Shown here: in pieces, positions 1-8,739 of the stretch
How the letters are laid out: each line of letters begins with the position of its first letter
How positions within the stretch are numbered: position 1 is the stretch's first letter
Source: VAZQ01 sp963821505
GTDB lineage: Bacteria > Pseudomonadota > Alphaproteobacteria > Rhizobiales > Xanthobacteraceae
Direction of reading: 5' to 3'
DNA: 64,000 nucleotides
Assembly (NCBI GenBank): GCA_963821505.1
Contig: CAWGEH010000010.1
Span: 62,001 to 126,000 of the forward strand
Notes under the pieces: model-generated
Databases searched by the model: none
Seen by the model: the letters and a program-made list of their open reading frames with translations, nothing else
Told to the model about the DNA's origin: nothing
Position numbers and translations under genes: made by a program

Positions 1-1
1 C

Positions 2-370
2 ATCACCTCGGCGCATTACGACTACAACCATGATTCGAAGCTGAACAAGGAATTCGTTGCTGCGTTCAACGGCGCCTTCAAGCGCAATCCTGATTTCTTC
101 GCCGTCGGTGGTTACGACGGCATGCGTCTGATCTACGAAGCGCTGAAGAAGAGCAACGGCAATACGGATGGTGACGTGCTGATCGCAGCCGCCAAAGGAA
201 TGGCGTGGGAGAGCCCGCGCGGTCCGATGTCGATCGACCCGGCGACCCGAGACGTGGTGCAGACCGTCTATATGCGGCGGGTTGAAAAGGTCGGCGGTCA
301 GCTCGTCAATGTTGAGTTCGATAGGATCGAGAACGTCAAAGATCCCGTGAAGGCCCGGACGACAAATTAG
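2..370 (+). CDS. Branched-chain amino acid type ABC transporter substrate-binding protein, C-terminal part
   Basis: The frame is open to the left edge, so the start lies outside the window; 122 residues are visible. They match the C-terminal lobe of type I periplasmic binding proteins of the LivK/HAAT class: a segment with GGYDGMRLIYEAL followed by the typical closing motif around ESPRGPMSIDPATRD, which in this family builds part of the second lobe. Seen: the motif, and the permease gene 37 bases downstream on the same strand. Inferred: this is the solute receptor of the transporter encoded by the next four genes. The ligand cannot be told; HAAT receptors bind branched-chain amino acids, amides or aromatic acids. 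Confidence 0.85.
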   Translation: MTSAHYDYNHDSKLNKEFVAAFNGAFKRNPDFFAVGGYDGMRLIYEALKKSNGNTDGDVLIAAAKGMAWESPRGPMSIDPATRDVVQTVYMRRVEKVGGQLVNVEFDRIENVKDPVKARTTN

Positions 371-407
371 GGCGACCGTTGATGCTGACCATCGCTCGGG
401 CTCCGGC

Positions 408-1271
408 ATGATCGCCTCGGCGTTCGGCGTTCTGTTCGACGGCTTCGCCTACGGGATGCTGCTGTTTCTCCTGTCGGTGGGCCTGTCGGTGACGCTGGGC
501 ATGATGAATTTCGTCAACCTGGCGCATTGCAGCTTCGCCATGCTCGGCGGCTACGTCACCGTGACGTTGACGAACGAACTCGGCTGGCCTTTCCTGGCCA
601 CTCTGCCGCTGGCATTCCTGGCGGCGGCCGTGGTGAGCGTCGCGTTCGAGCGGGTGCTGTATCGGCGGCTCTACCGCGCAAGCGATCTCGACCAGTGCTT
701 GCTGACCATCGGGATCGTTTTCGTCTCGGTTGCTGTCGCCGCCTATATCTACGGAACCATCCAGCAATCGCTCAATCTGCCGTCCTATCTGCGCGGCAGC
801 GTCGTGATCATGGGCCAGAGTTTCGGCGTGTACCGGCTGTTCCTGATCGCTGTCTCGCTGATGGTCACGGTGATCCTTGTGGCGGCGCTGGAATATACCC
901 GCTTCGGCGCGCAAGTGCGCGCGGCGGTCGACAATCAGCGCATGGCGCGCGGACTGGGCATCAATGTCGATCGCGTCTTCGCCGTCACATTTGCGCTCGG
1001 CAGCGGTCTCGCCGGCCTCGGCGGCGCGCTCGCGATCGAGATCGTGGGGCTCGATCACGCATTCGCCTTTACCTATCTGGTCTATGTCCTGATCGTGGTG
1101 GCCGTCGGCGGGCTCGGCTCCATCGCCGGCTCCTTCGTCGCCGCGAGCCTGCTGGGCATCAGCGACATGGCGGGCAAATATTATTTTCCGGAGCTCGGCG
1201 CATTCCTCATCTATTTCGTCATGGTCGCGCTGCTGATGTGGCGCCCGGTGGGCCTGTTCGGGAGACGCTAG
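408..1271 (+). CDS. livH: HAAT-family ABC transporter permease, LivH type
   Basis: Inner-membrane permease of 287 residues, the usual LivH length. It is almost entirely hydrophobic with about eight predicted spans. The early motif MMNFVNLAHCSFAMLGGY is the N-terminal signature of LivH proteins, and the later EYTRFGAQVRA segment matches the cytoplasmic coupling loop that contacts the ATPases. The ATG at 408 begins just before the first span. The livM-type gene follows after three bases, so the two are read together. Function by family: forms the translocation channel with LivM; substrate unknown. Confidence 0.9.
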   Translation: MIASAFGVLFDGFAYGMLLFLLSVGLSVTLGMMNFVNLAHCSFAMLGGYVTVTLTNELGWPFLATLPLAFLAAAVVSVAFERVLYRRLYRASDLDQCLLTIGIVFVSVAVAAYIYGTIQQSLNLPSYLRGSVVIMGQSFGVYRLFLIAVSLMVTVILVAALEYTRFGAQVRAAVDNQRMARGLGINVDRVFAVTFALGSGLAGLGGALAIEIVGLDHAFAFTYLVYVLIVVAVGGLGSIAGSFVAASLLGISDMAGKYYFPELGAFLIYFVMVALLMWRPVGLFGRR

Positions 1272-1274
1272 GCG

Positions 1275-2264
1275 ATGACGTCATCCGCCATCGCCGAGCC
1301 GCAACGCTATCTCGAAGCGCGCATCCGCTGGCGCCCGGTCGAGATCGCGTTCTGGCTCGCAACCCTGCTGCCCTTCGTGGTCGCGCCCAACTATCTCGTG
1401 CTGGCGAGCCAGATCGCCATCACGGCGCTGTTCGCGTTGTCGCTCGATCTCATCCTCGGTTACGCCGGCATCGTATCGCTCGGCCACGCCGCCTATTTCG
1501 GCTTCGGCTCCTACACCGCGGGGCTGCTTGCGAAATGGGGCTGGGGCGAGCCGCTGAGCGGGCTGGCGATGGCCGCCGCCGCCGCTGGCGTGCTCGGCTA
1601 TGCCACCAGTTTCGTCATTGCCCGTTTCCGTCACCTCGCGCTGATCATGATTACGCTGGGGCTCGGCCTGCTGCTCGCCGAAGCGGCCAACAGCGCGAGC
1701 TGGCTGACCGGCGGCGCCGACGGCTTGCAAGGCGTGCGCATGTGGAAGCTGCTCGGCATCTTCGCGTTCGATCTCTACGGCACCACCGCCTACAGCTATG
1801 CGCTCGTGGTTCTGTTCCTGGCTTTCCTGGTCGCCCGGCGCCTGATCAATTCGCCGTTCGGTCTCGCATTGCGCGGCATTCGCGAGAACGCGATCCGAAT
1901 GCGTGCGATCGGGGCACCGAGCCCGGCGCATATTCGCAAGGTCTATACCATCGCCGCGATCATGGCCGGCGTGGCCGGCGCGTTGCTGGCGCAAACGACC
2001 GAGACCGTTTCGCTCGACACGCTGAGCTTCCAGCGCTCGGCCGATGTCCTGGTGATCCTGATCCTCGGCGGCGCCGGCCGGCTCTACGGCGGGATCGTCG
2101 GCGCGATCATCTACATGGTCGCGCGCGATCAGTTCTCCGGCATCAATCCGCAATACTGGTATTTCTGGATCGGAACGCTGCTGGTCGCCGTCGTCATCTT
2201 CTTGCCTAACGGCATCCTCGGCGGATTGGCGCGGTTCCTGCCGGCCGGCCGGAGCCGGGCGTGA
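1275..2264 (+). CDS. livM: HAAT-family ABC transporter permease, LivM type
   Basis: Second inner-membrane permease, 329 residues. The motif LILGYAGIVSLGHAAYFGFG is the LivM signature, and the segment RGIRENAIRMRAIG is the conserved coupling helix. About eight to nine hydrophobic spans are visible. The gene ends in GTGA, where its TGA stop overlaps the GTG start of the ATPase gene, so translation of the two is coupled. It acts with the preceding LivH-type protein as a heterodimeric channel. Confidence 0.9.
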   Translation: MTSSAIAEPQRYLEARIRWRPVEIAFWLATLLPFVVAPNYLVLASQIAITALFALSLDLILGYAGIVSLGHAAYFGFGSYTAGLLAKWGWGEPLSGLAMAAAAAGVLGYATSFVIARFRHLALIMITLGLGLLLAEAANSASWLTGGADGLQGVRMWKLLGIFAFDLYGTTAYSYALVVLFLAFLVARRLINSPFGLALRGIRENAIRMRAIGAPSPAHIRKVYTIAAIMAGVAGALLAQTTETVSLDTLSFQRSADVLVILILGGAGRLYGGIVGAIIYMVARDQFSGINPQYWYFWIGTLLVAVVIFLPNGILGGLARFLPAGRSRA

Positions 2265-3016
2265 GCACCGCGGCGCTGTCGACGCGTGGGCTGAACAAGA
2301 GCTTCGGCTCGCTGGTCGTTGCCAAGGACGTCGCGCTCGATCTTCCGCCCGGCGAGCGCTACGCGTTGATCGGTCCGAACGGCGCCGGGAAGACCACGCT
2401 GATCAATCTGATCACCGGGATGCTCGCGCCGGACCACGGCCGCATCTTCCTCGGCGAGGACGAGATCACGGGGCTCAAGCCCGAGGAGCGCGTCAAGCGC
2501 GGCCTCGTGCGCACGTTCCAGATCAATGCATTGTTTCCCCACCTCAGCCCGCTCGAGGCGGTGACGCTCGCGGTATGCGAACGGCGGGGCTACGCGGGCA
2601 CCTGGTGGCAGCGGCTGCCGGCCTATGCCGATGCGATCGAGGAAGCGTATGCGATTCTCCATTCGCTGCGGCTCGCTGCCTGCTGCTATCGGCCCACACA
2701 CGAGCTCGCCTACGGTCAGCAGCGGCTGCTGGAGATCGCGCTCGCGCTCGCCACCAACCCGAAGGTGTTGCTGCTGGACGAGCCGGCGGCGGGTGTACCG
2801 CAGGGCGAGAGTGCCGAGCTGTTCTCGGTCATCGCCAACCTGTCGCGGGACATCGCGGTGCTGTTCATCGAGCACGACATGAACGTCGTGTTTCGTTTCG
2901 CGCACCGCATCATCGTGATGGTCGCAGGGCGGATCCTGGTCGAGGGCACGCCCAAGGAGATCGCCGCCGATGCGCGCGCGCGCGAGGTCTATCTGGGCGG
3001 CACCCACCATGCCTGA
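2261..3016 (+). CDS. livG: HAAT-family ABC transporter ATP-binding protein, LivG type
   Basis: Cytoplasmic ATPase, 251 residues, GTG start overlapping the permease stop by four bases. Walker A is GPNGAGKTT at about residues 39-47, the signature loop is the slightly unusual LAYGQQRLLEIA (LivG proteins normally have LSYGEQR), and Walker B is VLLLDEPAAG. The segment RTFQINALFPHLSPLEAV is the LivG-specific Q-loop region. Together these put it in the LivG rather than LivF branch. It pairs with the next gene product to drive transport. Confidence 0.9.
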   Translation: MSTAALSTRGLNKSFGSLVVAKDVALDLPPGERYALIGPNGAGKTTLINLITGMLAPDHGRIFLGEDEITGLKPEERVKRGLVRTFQINALFPHLSPLEAVTLAVCERRGYAGTWWQRLPAYADAIEEAYAILHSLRLAACCYRPTHELAYGQQRLLEIALALATNPKVLLLDEPAAGVPQGESAELFSVIANLSRDIAVLFIEHDMNVVFRFAHRIIVMVAGRILVEGTPKEIAADARAREVYLGGTHHA

Positions 3017-3746
3017 GACGCTCCTTGCACTCCATGACGTTCGCGCCGGTTACGGCGACGCCGTCGTGCTCGACGGCGTGGCACTCGATGTTCCCGAACG
3101 AGGAAGCCTTGCGCTGCTTGGACGCAACGGCGTCGGCAAGTCGACTCTCCTTCTGACGGTCATGGGCTTCACCCGCGTCAGCCGTGGCGCCATCGCCTGG
3201 CGCGGCCGCGATATCACCCGCTTGGCGCCGCATTGGCGTGCGCGCAACGGCCTCGGGTGGGTGGCGCAGGAGCGGGAAATCTTTCCCTCACTCAGCGTCG
3301 AGGAAAATCTCGTGGTCGCGGCGCGGCCGGGACGATGGGACCTGAAAGCGATCTACGGCCTGTTCCCACGGCTGGGCGAGCGGCGCGCCAGCAGGGGCAA
3401 CCATCTTTCCGGCGGCGAGCAGCAGATGCTGGCGATCGCGCGGGCGCTGATGACCAATCCGGCGTTGCTTCTGCTCGACGAGCCGCTCGAAGGTCTCGCG
3501 CCCCTCATCGTCGAGGAATTGACCGCGGCGATCCGGCGAATGACCGCCGACGAAGGCACCGCCTTTATCCTGGTCGAGCAGCATGCCGAGATCGCGCTGT
3601 CGCTGACCGACCATGCGATCGTGCTGGAGCGCGGCAGCATCGTGCACCGGGCGCGCTCGCGAGATTTGCTGAATGATCAGGCGACGCTCGATCGGTTGAT
3701 CGGGCTGCGCTTGGCAGAAGAAGCAGACGCGCTTTCGGGCCGTTGA
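3009..3746 (+). CDS. livF: HAAT-family ABC transporter ATP-binding protein, LivF type
   Basis: Second ATPase, 245 residues from the ATG at 3009. This start overlaps the end of livG by eight bases and gives the normal LivF N-terminus (MPETLLALHDVRAGYG); an upstream in-frame ATG at 2970 would add an unrelated arginine-rich stretch. Walker A is GRNGVGKST near residues 38-46, the signature LSGGEQQM, and Walker B LLLDEPLEGLAP. It is the last gene of the transporter run, since the next gene lies on the opposite strand. Confidence 0.9.
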   Translation: MPETLLALHDVRAGYGDAVVLDGVALDVPERGSLALLGRNGVGKSTLLLTVMGFTRVSRGAIAWRGRDITRLAPHWRARNGLGWVAQEREIFPSLSVEENLVVAARPGRWDLKAIYGLFPRLGERRASRGNHLSGGEQQMLAIARALMTNPALLLLDEPLEGLAPLIVEELTAAIRRMTADEGTAFILVEQHAEIALSLTDHAIVLERGSIVHRARSRDLLNDQATLDRLIGLRLAEEADALSGR

Positions 3747-3770
3747 CTGTCATGCCCTCGCCGGAAGCGG

Positions 3771-4004
3771 CTACAGCTTCTCTGCGATGAATTTCAGGAT
3801 CTCCGCGCATTGGCGGTTCAGATCGTTTGTCGCTTGCCCTTGATGCTGCGCTTCCGCCTGTATCGCGCGCGACACCGCTTCATCGAGAATGGCCCGCACG
3901 GCTTCGTCGCGGCTCAACACGTCGTTTTTGACGAGAGCCCGATAGAGCGCAACGGTGGCGCTGACAGCCGCCATCGTATACGCCGCGTCTTCGAATGGTT
4001 TCAT
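3771..4004 (-). CDS. Small hypothetical protein, 77 residues
   Basis: A short helical, acidic-basic mixed protein starting MKPFEDAAYTMAAVS, with no signal peptide and no membrane span. It converges on livF with only 24 bases between the stops. I do not recognise a named domain; the sequence shows alternating hydrophobic residues consistent with a two-helix bundle. Coding character looks real because the frame has the amino acid balance of its neighbours rather than the Arg/Pro-rich look of antisense frames. Confidence 0.55.
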   Translation of the reverse strand: MKPFEDAAYTMAAVSATVALYRALVKNDVLSRDEAVRAILDEAVSRAIQAEAQHQGQATNDLNRQCAEILKFIAEKL

Positions 4005-4375
4005 TTCAGGCTTTCTTGTGCTGGTCGAAGCCGCGGCAGCGTCTCACATTGCTTGGGGCACAGGCCGGATGGGGGTCACTGCGGTAGCAGACGCGCTCAA
4101 TCGGTTCCAATGGTTGTGCGGCGGCAGAACAAAACCCAAAACTAGCACGAGGCTTGGGGGGTGCCTATGCACCCGCTGCCGCGAAAAAGGGTCCCGGAGC
4201 GACGGGATTTGTGACCGCAAAACAACAGTCCATCGGAGATTTTCGCGGGAAGCGATCATTCTGTTGATTGGTCGCAGTCCGGCATAAATACTCATGATGG
4301 AACATGTGGGCGCCGCTGAATTCGAACTCCCTTATGAACCGGCGCGATGGATTGTTGGTACGCGTGGTGGGTGTG
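4005..4375. other. Intergenic stretch without a supported gene
   Basis: About 370 bases between a minus-strand small gene and a plus-strand small gene whose starts face each other. Several open frames cross it on both strands but they are short, basic and unlike any family I know. I see no clear palindrome here. It presumably carries the two divergent promoters. Confidence 0.4.
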
Positions 4376-4615
4376 ATGTCGTCATATGCAAAGTACTGCA
4401 GGGACCAGGCCGCTGAGTGCGCGCGGCGAGCCAAGTTGGCGAGCTCACCGGAGATCGCCGCGGAGCGTCGCAATCTGGGGCTGCGATGGCTCAGGTTGGC
4501 TGAGAAGGCGCAAATGGCCGGTCGACCCTTCGGCGCCGCGAACAGGGCAGTTGCCCCGGCGGCGTCTGCTCGAGATACCACGGCGGTCCGCCTGGCGCGG
4601 GCCTGCCCCGCGTAA
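4376..4615 (+). CDS. Small conserved rhizobial protein, 79 residues
   Basis: Begins MSSYAKYCRDQAAECARR and continues with an amphipathic helix rich in Arg, Ala and Leu (LGLRWLRLAEKAQM). This pattern is that of a small soluble family I recognise from Bradyrhizobium-type genomes, in which the first 45-50 residues are conserved and the tail varies. No function is known to me. The ATG at 4376 was preferred over one at 4304 because the conserved part starts there. The stop codon lies inside the loop of a hairpin that probably terminates transcription. Confidence 0.6.
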   Translation: MSSYAKYCRDQAAECARRAKLASSPEIAAERRNLGLRWLRLAEKAQMAGRPFGAANRAVAPAASARDTTAVRLARACPA

Positions 4616-4626
4616 GCGGGACAGGC
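4601..4626. terminator. Hairpin between convergent genes
   Basis: Near-perfect inverted repeat, left arm GCCTGCCCCGC and right arm GCGGGACAGGC around a four-base loop. It overlaps the stop of the upstream plus-strand gene and lies 18 bases from the stop of the minus-strand gene, which fits a shared bidirectional terminator. There is no long T-run. Confidence 0.55.
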
Positions 4627-4643
4627 ACCCCGTCACGGCTCGG

Positions 4644-5525
4644 TCATTGCGCCGCGTTGATGACGGCTTGCTCGTAGTTGCCCGAGCCCATGCCGCTGTC
4701 GGCAAAAATGCCGTGATCGGCGATCCACTTGAAGGTCTCCTCGTAGACCTCCTTGGTGTAGGTCTCGAACACCAGGCGCTCGCCCGGGCCCCAGCGGCGG
4801 GTGTCCATCATGGCGTGATAGCGCGCCGGAAATTCCTTCTTGTAGTAGTGGGTGTAGAGATCGGGCCGCAGGTCGATGTCACGCTGCGCGCGCTTGAGCG
4901 CGCGGAAGAACTTGCGCAGATCCTCGGGATCCGGATCGCCGGTCACCATGCTGGCGATCATGAAGGTGGTATCGATCACCTTGCGGAAGCCCAGCTGCTC
5001 GGCGAAGTAGTAGGGGCCGCTGAACAGGGCGGAGGCCTGCGCCTTGCCGTCGATCAGTTGATCGAGCCGATGAAACAGCATGCCATCGGCGTAGGTGAGG
5101 TTGATCTTGTCAGCCGGCATATACTGCTCGAGCGCCTGGATGGTCGAGTAGTGGCTGCCTGATTGATAACCGACGGCGATCGGGACGCCGGCGAGATCTT
5201 CAGGCCCCCTGACCGGCGAATCCTGAGGAACGAATACGCCCGACGGCGCGACCGAATAGACACCGGCGTAGAGCCTGCCCTTGCCCTTCGATGCGGCGAC
5301 GCCGACGGTCCAGTGGCAGGCGCAACTCACGTCGGAGGTGCGGCCGCGCTCGAAGGACTGCATGGCACCGACCTTGTCGCCCTTGTAGTGGTGCGCACCG
5401 TCGGTCGACTTGATCAATTCCTGGAAAACATAGTCCAGGCCCTCGGCCTTGAAGTAGCCCTTCTCCTCGGCGACCCATTCCTGGAGCCGGAAGTGCGGCT
5501 CGATGATGAATTTTTCCTTGGCCAT
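4644..5525 (-). CDS. NMT1/SsuA-like substrate-binding protein without signal peptide
   Basis: 293 residues with the organisation of periplasmic binding protein-like II (NMT1/SsuA/ThiY) folds: an N-terminal lobe beginning IIEPHFRLQEWVAEEKGYF, the DVSCACHWTVGVAASKGKG segment, and a second lobe with PEDLAGVPIAVGYQSGSHY. Family members usually carry a secretion signal; here the first residues MAKEKFIIEPHFR are charged and no hydrophobic leader precedes them. It may therefore act in the cytoplasm as an enzyme or sensor with this fold. It lies 48 bases downstream of a GntR regulator on the same strand, so the two are probably one operon. No permease or ATPase gene is adjacent. Confidence 0.75.
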   Translation of the reverse strand: MAKEKFIIEPHFRLQEWVAEEKGYFKAEGLDYVFQELIKSTDGAHHYKGDKVGAMQSFERGRTSDVSCACHWTVGVAASKGKGRLYAGVYSVAPSGVFVPQDSPVRGPEDLAGVPIAVGYQSGSHYSTIQALEQYMPADKINLTYADGMLFHRLDQLIDGKAQASALFSGPYYFAEQLGFRKVIDTTFMIASMVTGDPDPEDLRKFFRALKRAQRDIDLRPDLYTHYYKKEFPARYHAMMDTRRWGPGERLVFETYTKEVYEETFKWIADHGIFADSGMGSGNYEQAVINAAQ

Positions 5526-5573
5526 GTTTCTCTCCTTGTCGTCGTGGGAGTTGCCGATACGTCGCGCCTTGGC

Positions 5574-6335
5574 TCAGCAGCAGTCTCGCTCCGCCGCGCG
5601 CTTGTCGCGGTGCTCTGCAACGCGGCGCGCCCCGATCATCTTGACGTGCTCGTCCATCAGCCGGCGGGCCCCGGCGGCGTCGCGGATCTCGATCAGCGCC
5701 GCCAGCTCCTTGTGGGCGTCGAGAATGCGACGCGCGACCTTCGGGGTCAGCGTCGGATTGCGGGCCGGCCAGGAGACGTGCTGCAGCGAGATGAGCTGCA
5801 CCACCAGGACACGGTTGTGCGAGGCCTCGGCGACCGCGAGATGGAATTCCCGCGACGTGCGGGTATAGGCGCCGATGTCGTCGATCTTGCGCTCGGCGTC
5901 GGCGATGAGTTCGTGCAATCGTGCGTGGTCCTGGGCGGTGGAATTGACGGCGGCGAGCTCCGCCGCAAGGCACTCGATTGCGCGCTGCGCGTCCATGATC
6001 TCGCCGACCGATACGCCGGCAAGATCGAGCTGCACGGCCAATGCCTCGGCAAACAGGCGGGCATTGCCGCGAGCAATGCGCGCGCCGCCGCCGGAGCCGA
6101 CCTTGATGTCGACGACGCCCTGCGCCTCCAGCGTTCGCAGCGCATCGCGGGCCACGATGCGGCTCACCGCGAAACGCGCGGCCAGATCCTTTTCGGTGCC
6201 GAGGAAATCGCCCGGACGAAGCTCGCGTGCGAACAGCGCATCGCGCACCTGGGCGACGATCTGGGTCGACATGGTCGCGGTGCGGAAGGGGATCACCTTG
6301 CGCCCACCGTTCCTCATCGCCGGGTGCAGCCGCAT
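5574..6335 (-). CDS. GntR family transcriptional regulator, FadR/FCD subfamily
   Basis: About 253 residues from the ATG at 6335. A winged-helix DNA-binding domain occupies about residues 20-85 (EKDLAARFAVSRIVARDALR is the recognition region), followed by an all-helical FCD effector domain with the expected His and Asp residues in REFHLAVAEASHN and DEHVKM. An ATG further upstream at 6443 is open but would run through a perfect palindrome at 6408-6424 that looks like the operator, so the shorter start is preferred. It heads the transcript that continues into the binding protein-like gene, which is its likely target. Confidence 0.85.
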   Translation of the reverse strand: MRLHPAMRNGGRKVIPFRTATMSTQIVAQVRDALFARELRPGDFLGTEKDLAARFAVSRIVARDALRTLEAQGVVDIKVGSGGGARIARGNARLFAEALAVQLDLAGVSVGEIMDAQRAIECLAAELAAVNSTAQDHARLHELIADAERKIDDIGAYTRTSREFHLAVAEASHNRVLVVQLISLQHVSWPARNPTLTPKVARRILDAHKELAALIEIRDAAGARRLMDEHVKMIGARRVAEHRDKRAAERDCC

Positions 6336-6407
6336 CGACGCAGTCTCCAGCCTCTGCCGAGCGCGCTCGTCTCGAACGCGCGACGGGCGCAAAAAGGTAG
6401 CAATGAT

Positions 6408-6424
6408 CGTAAAGATGATATCTT
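6408..6424. promoter_or_regulatory. Candidate GntR operator palindrome
   Basis: Perfect inverted repeat TAAAGAT-GAT-ATCTTTA located 73 bases upstream of the chosen start of the FadR-type regulator. Seven-base arms with a short centre and A/T-rich edges fit sites bound by this regulator class. Self-regulation is inferred. Confidence 0.55.
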
Positions 6425-6549
6425 TATCGCCCAGGCGCGTCAATCCGCCCCAACGGGCCGCTTCTGCCGCCGTCCCTTCGTTTCTCCCCCGGTGGGAGAG
6501 CGGTGATGGCGCGGCGCGCGCGGCGGCGACCTCCGCGGACGCCTTCGCG

Positions 6550-7539
6550 CTATTTCTTGAGGCCTGCCGCCTGGGCGACGGCGCTCCAGCGCTTGATCTC
6601 GCTCGCGATGTGATGGCCGAATTCCTCGGGACCGCCGCTCAGTGGATCGATGCCTTGGGGGCGCCAGGCCGCCACGACCTCCTTCGATGCCACCGCCTCG
6701 GCCACGGCGCGCGCGAGCTTGTCGATGATAGCAGGTGCCGTCCCGGCCGGCGCCATCAGGCCGAACCAGATGCTGGTGTCGAAGTCGGGCATGCCGGCTT
6801 CCGCCATCGTCGGCAGATCCGGCAGGATGCCCGGACGTCTTGACGCCGCCGATGCGAGCGCCCGCAGCGAACCCGCTTGCACCTGGGAGATGACCGCGCT
6901 GGCGGGCGAGAACATCATCGTCACCCGGCCGGCGAGGAGATCGGTCGCCGCCTGCGGTGAACCCTGGTAGGGCACGTGCACGAGCTTGACCCCTGCGCGC
7001 ATGCTCAGCAGCTCGCCGGAGAGGTGCGGCGCCGTGCCGACGCCGGTGGACGCATAGAGAATCTCCCCGGGCTTCGACTTGGCGAGCGCAATCAGCTCCT
7101 GCAGGTTCTTGACCCCGGTGGCAGGGGGCACCACCAGAACAACGGCGGCGGTGTTGATGAGGGCGATCGGCGTGAAGTCCTTGATCATGTCGAACGGGAG
7201 TCCGGGGTTGATCGCCTGGTTGGTGATGTTGGCGGACGATGCGATGAACAGCGTGTAGCCATCCTTCGGGGCGCGGGCGACAAATTCGGCCGCGAGGCTG
7301 GAACCCGCACCCGGCTTGGCTTCGACGATGAACTGCTGGCCGAGAATCTGGCCCATGCGCTGTCCCAGCACGCGCGCGGTGATATCGGCGGCCGAACCCG
7401 GGATGAAGCCGACGATCAACCGGACCGGACGGTTCGGATAGTCGCTCTGCGCGAGCGCCACCGGCGCGGCCAAGCCGGCTGAAATGCACCAGAGCAACAG
7501 AGACACAAGCGCGATGGCAGGCTGTTTCGGTCCAGGCAT
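6550..7539 (-). CDS. Bug-family TTT-type solute receptor
   Basis: Secreted receptor, 329 residues from the ATG at 7539, which has GGGAGG eight bases upstream. A classical signal peptide ends at PVALAQ, followed by the family opening YPNRPVRLIVGF and the motif EAKPGAGSSLAAEFVAR that frames the ligand pocket. Bug receptors bind carboxylates or related small acids and normally serve TctA/TctB membrane partners; none is nearby. It is the second gene of a pair with a close paralogue 32 bases upstream. Ligand unknown. Confidence 0.88.
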   Translation of the reverse strand: MPGPKQPAIALVSLLLWCISAGLAAPVALAQSDYPNRPVRLIVGFIPGSAADITARVLGQRMGQILGQQFIVEAKPGAGSSLAAEFVARAPKDGYTLFIASSANITNQAINPGLPFDMIKDFTPIALINTAAVVLVVPPATGVKNLQELIALAKSKPGEILYASTGVGTAPHLSGELLSMRAGVKLVHVPYQGSPQAATDLLAGRVTMMFSPASAVISQVQAGSLRALASAASRRPGILPDLPTMAEAGMPDFDTSIWFGLMAPAGTAPAIIDKLARAVAEAVASKEVVAAWRPQGIDPLSGGPEEFGHHIASEIKRWSAVAQAAGLKK

Positions 7540-7571
7540 CGTTTCATTCCTCCCCAATTGCCGTCACGCGC

Positions 7572-8546
7572 TCATTTTTTCAGGCCAGCGGCGCGGGCGA
7601 CCGTCGCCCAGCGCTTGATCTCATCGTCGAGGTAGTGGGCGAAGTCCTCGGGGCTGCCGCCGACGAGATCGATGCCTTGCGGCGCCAGTGCCTTGGCGAC
7701 CTCGTCCGCCTTCAACGCCTCGTTGCCGGCATGCGCGATCTTGTCGATGATCTCGCTGGGCGTGCCTGCGGGCGCGACCAGGCCGAACCACAGCCCGGTC
7801 TCGAAACCGGGCAACCCGGCTTCGGCCATGGTCGGAAGATCCGGCGCCATCGCCGTGCGTTTGGCTTCGGTCGATGCGAGCGCGATGAGCTTGCCGTCGC
7901 GCACGTGCTGCAGCACGGTCGAGGCCGGTGAGAAGAAAACCTGAATGCGTCCCGCCAGCAGATCGGTGACCGCCTGCGGGCTGCCGGCGTAGGGCACGTG
8001 CACCATCTTCACGCCGGTCATCACCTTGAACAGCTCACCGGAAAGATGCGTGCCGGTCGCAACGCCCGACGACCCGAACGACAGCTGGTCCGGCTCGCGC
8101 TTGGCGAGATCGATGAGTTCCTTGACGCTTTTCACTCCGATCGAGGGATGAACGACGAGAATATTGGGCGTCGTGGTGAGGCGCACGATGGGCGCAAAAT
8201 CCTTGATGAAATCGAACGAAAGATTCGAGCTCACCACCGCATTGATCGGATTGGCGATCGTCGCCAGCAAGAGCGTGTAGCCGTCCTTGGGGGCGCGCGC
8301 GACGTATTCGGCCGCGAGCGAGGATCCGGCGCCGGGCTTGTTCTCGACCACGAGCTGCTGGCCGAGAATCTGTCCCATGCGTTGCCCGACCACGCGCGCG
8401 GTGATGTCGGCGCCGGAGCCGGCCGAAAAGCCGACCACGACGCGCACCGGGCGGCTCGGATAGTCGTCCGCCCGCGCGGCGAACGCAGCCAACACCGCGG
8501 CAAAGACCAGAGCTGCATAGATCGTAAACCGTGGACATCTCCCCAT
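7572..8546 (-). CDS. Bug-family TTT-type solute receptor
   Basis: Paralogue of the next gene downstream, 324 residues from the ATG at 8546. This start is preceded by GGGAGG and opens a normal signal peptide ending AAFAARA; a longer frame to 8702 lacks sense. Shared landmarks include SAGSGADITARVVGQRMGQ, VENKPGAGSSLAAEYVARA and the tail motif ATVARAAGLKK, so the pair probably arose by duplication. Export to the periplasm and binding of an organic acid are family inferences. Confidence 0.88.
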   Translation of the reverse strand: MGRCPRFTIYAALVFAAVLAAFAARADDYPSRPVRVVVGFSAGSGADITARVVGQRMGQILGQQLVVENKPGAGSSLAAEYVARAPKDGYTLLLATIANPINAVVSSNLSFDFIKDFAPIVRLTTTPNILVVHPSIGVKSVKELIDLAKREPDQLSFGSSGVATGTHLSGELFKVMTGVKMVHVPYAGSPQAVTDLLAGRIQVFFSPASTVLQHVRDGKLIALASTEAKRTAMAPDLPTMAEAGLPGFETGLWFGLVAPAGTPSEIIDKIAHAGNEALKADEVAKALAPQGIDLVGGSPEDFAHYLDDEIKRWATVARAAGLKK

Positions 8547-8739
8547 AGGCGCCTCCCGCCCTTTTGCCGATAGTCTTTTGTCGATAGCGAAGCATGTTTG
8601 TGGGGGCCCCGCCAGGGCGCGCACCCGGCGATGGTGCCGCAGACCGAGCACGCGCCATTTCGTCGCGCGCGGTCCCGACCGGCTGCCACGAGCTCGAGGC
8701 ATTTCGGGTGCCGGCGACGCGGCGCCCGGCGCGACGATG

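Noticed and set aside
6336..6443. Longer start for the GntR regulator
   Set aside because: It would run through a perfect palindrome that looks like its operator; the ATG at 6335 fits better.
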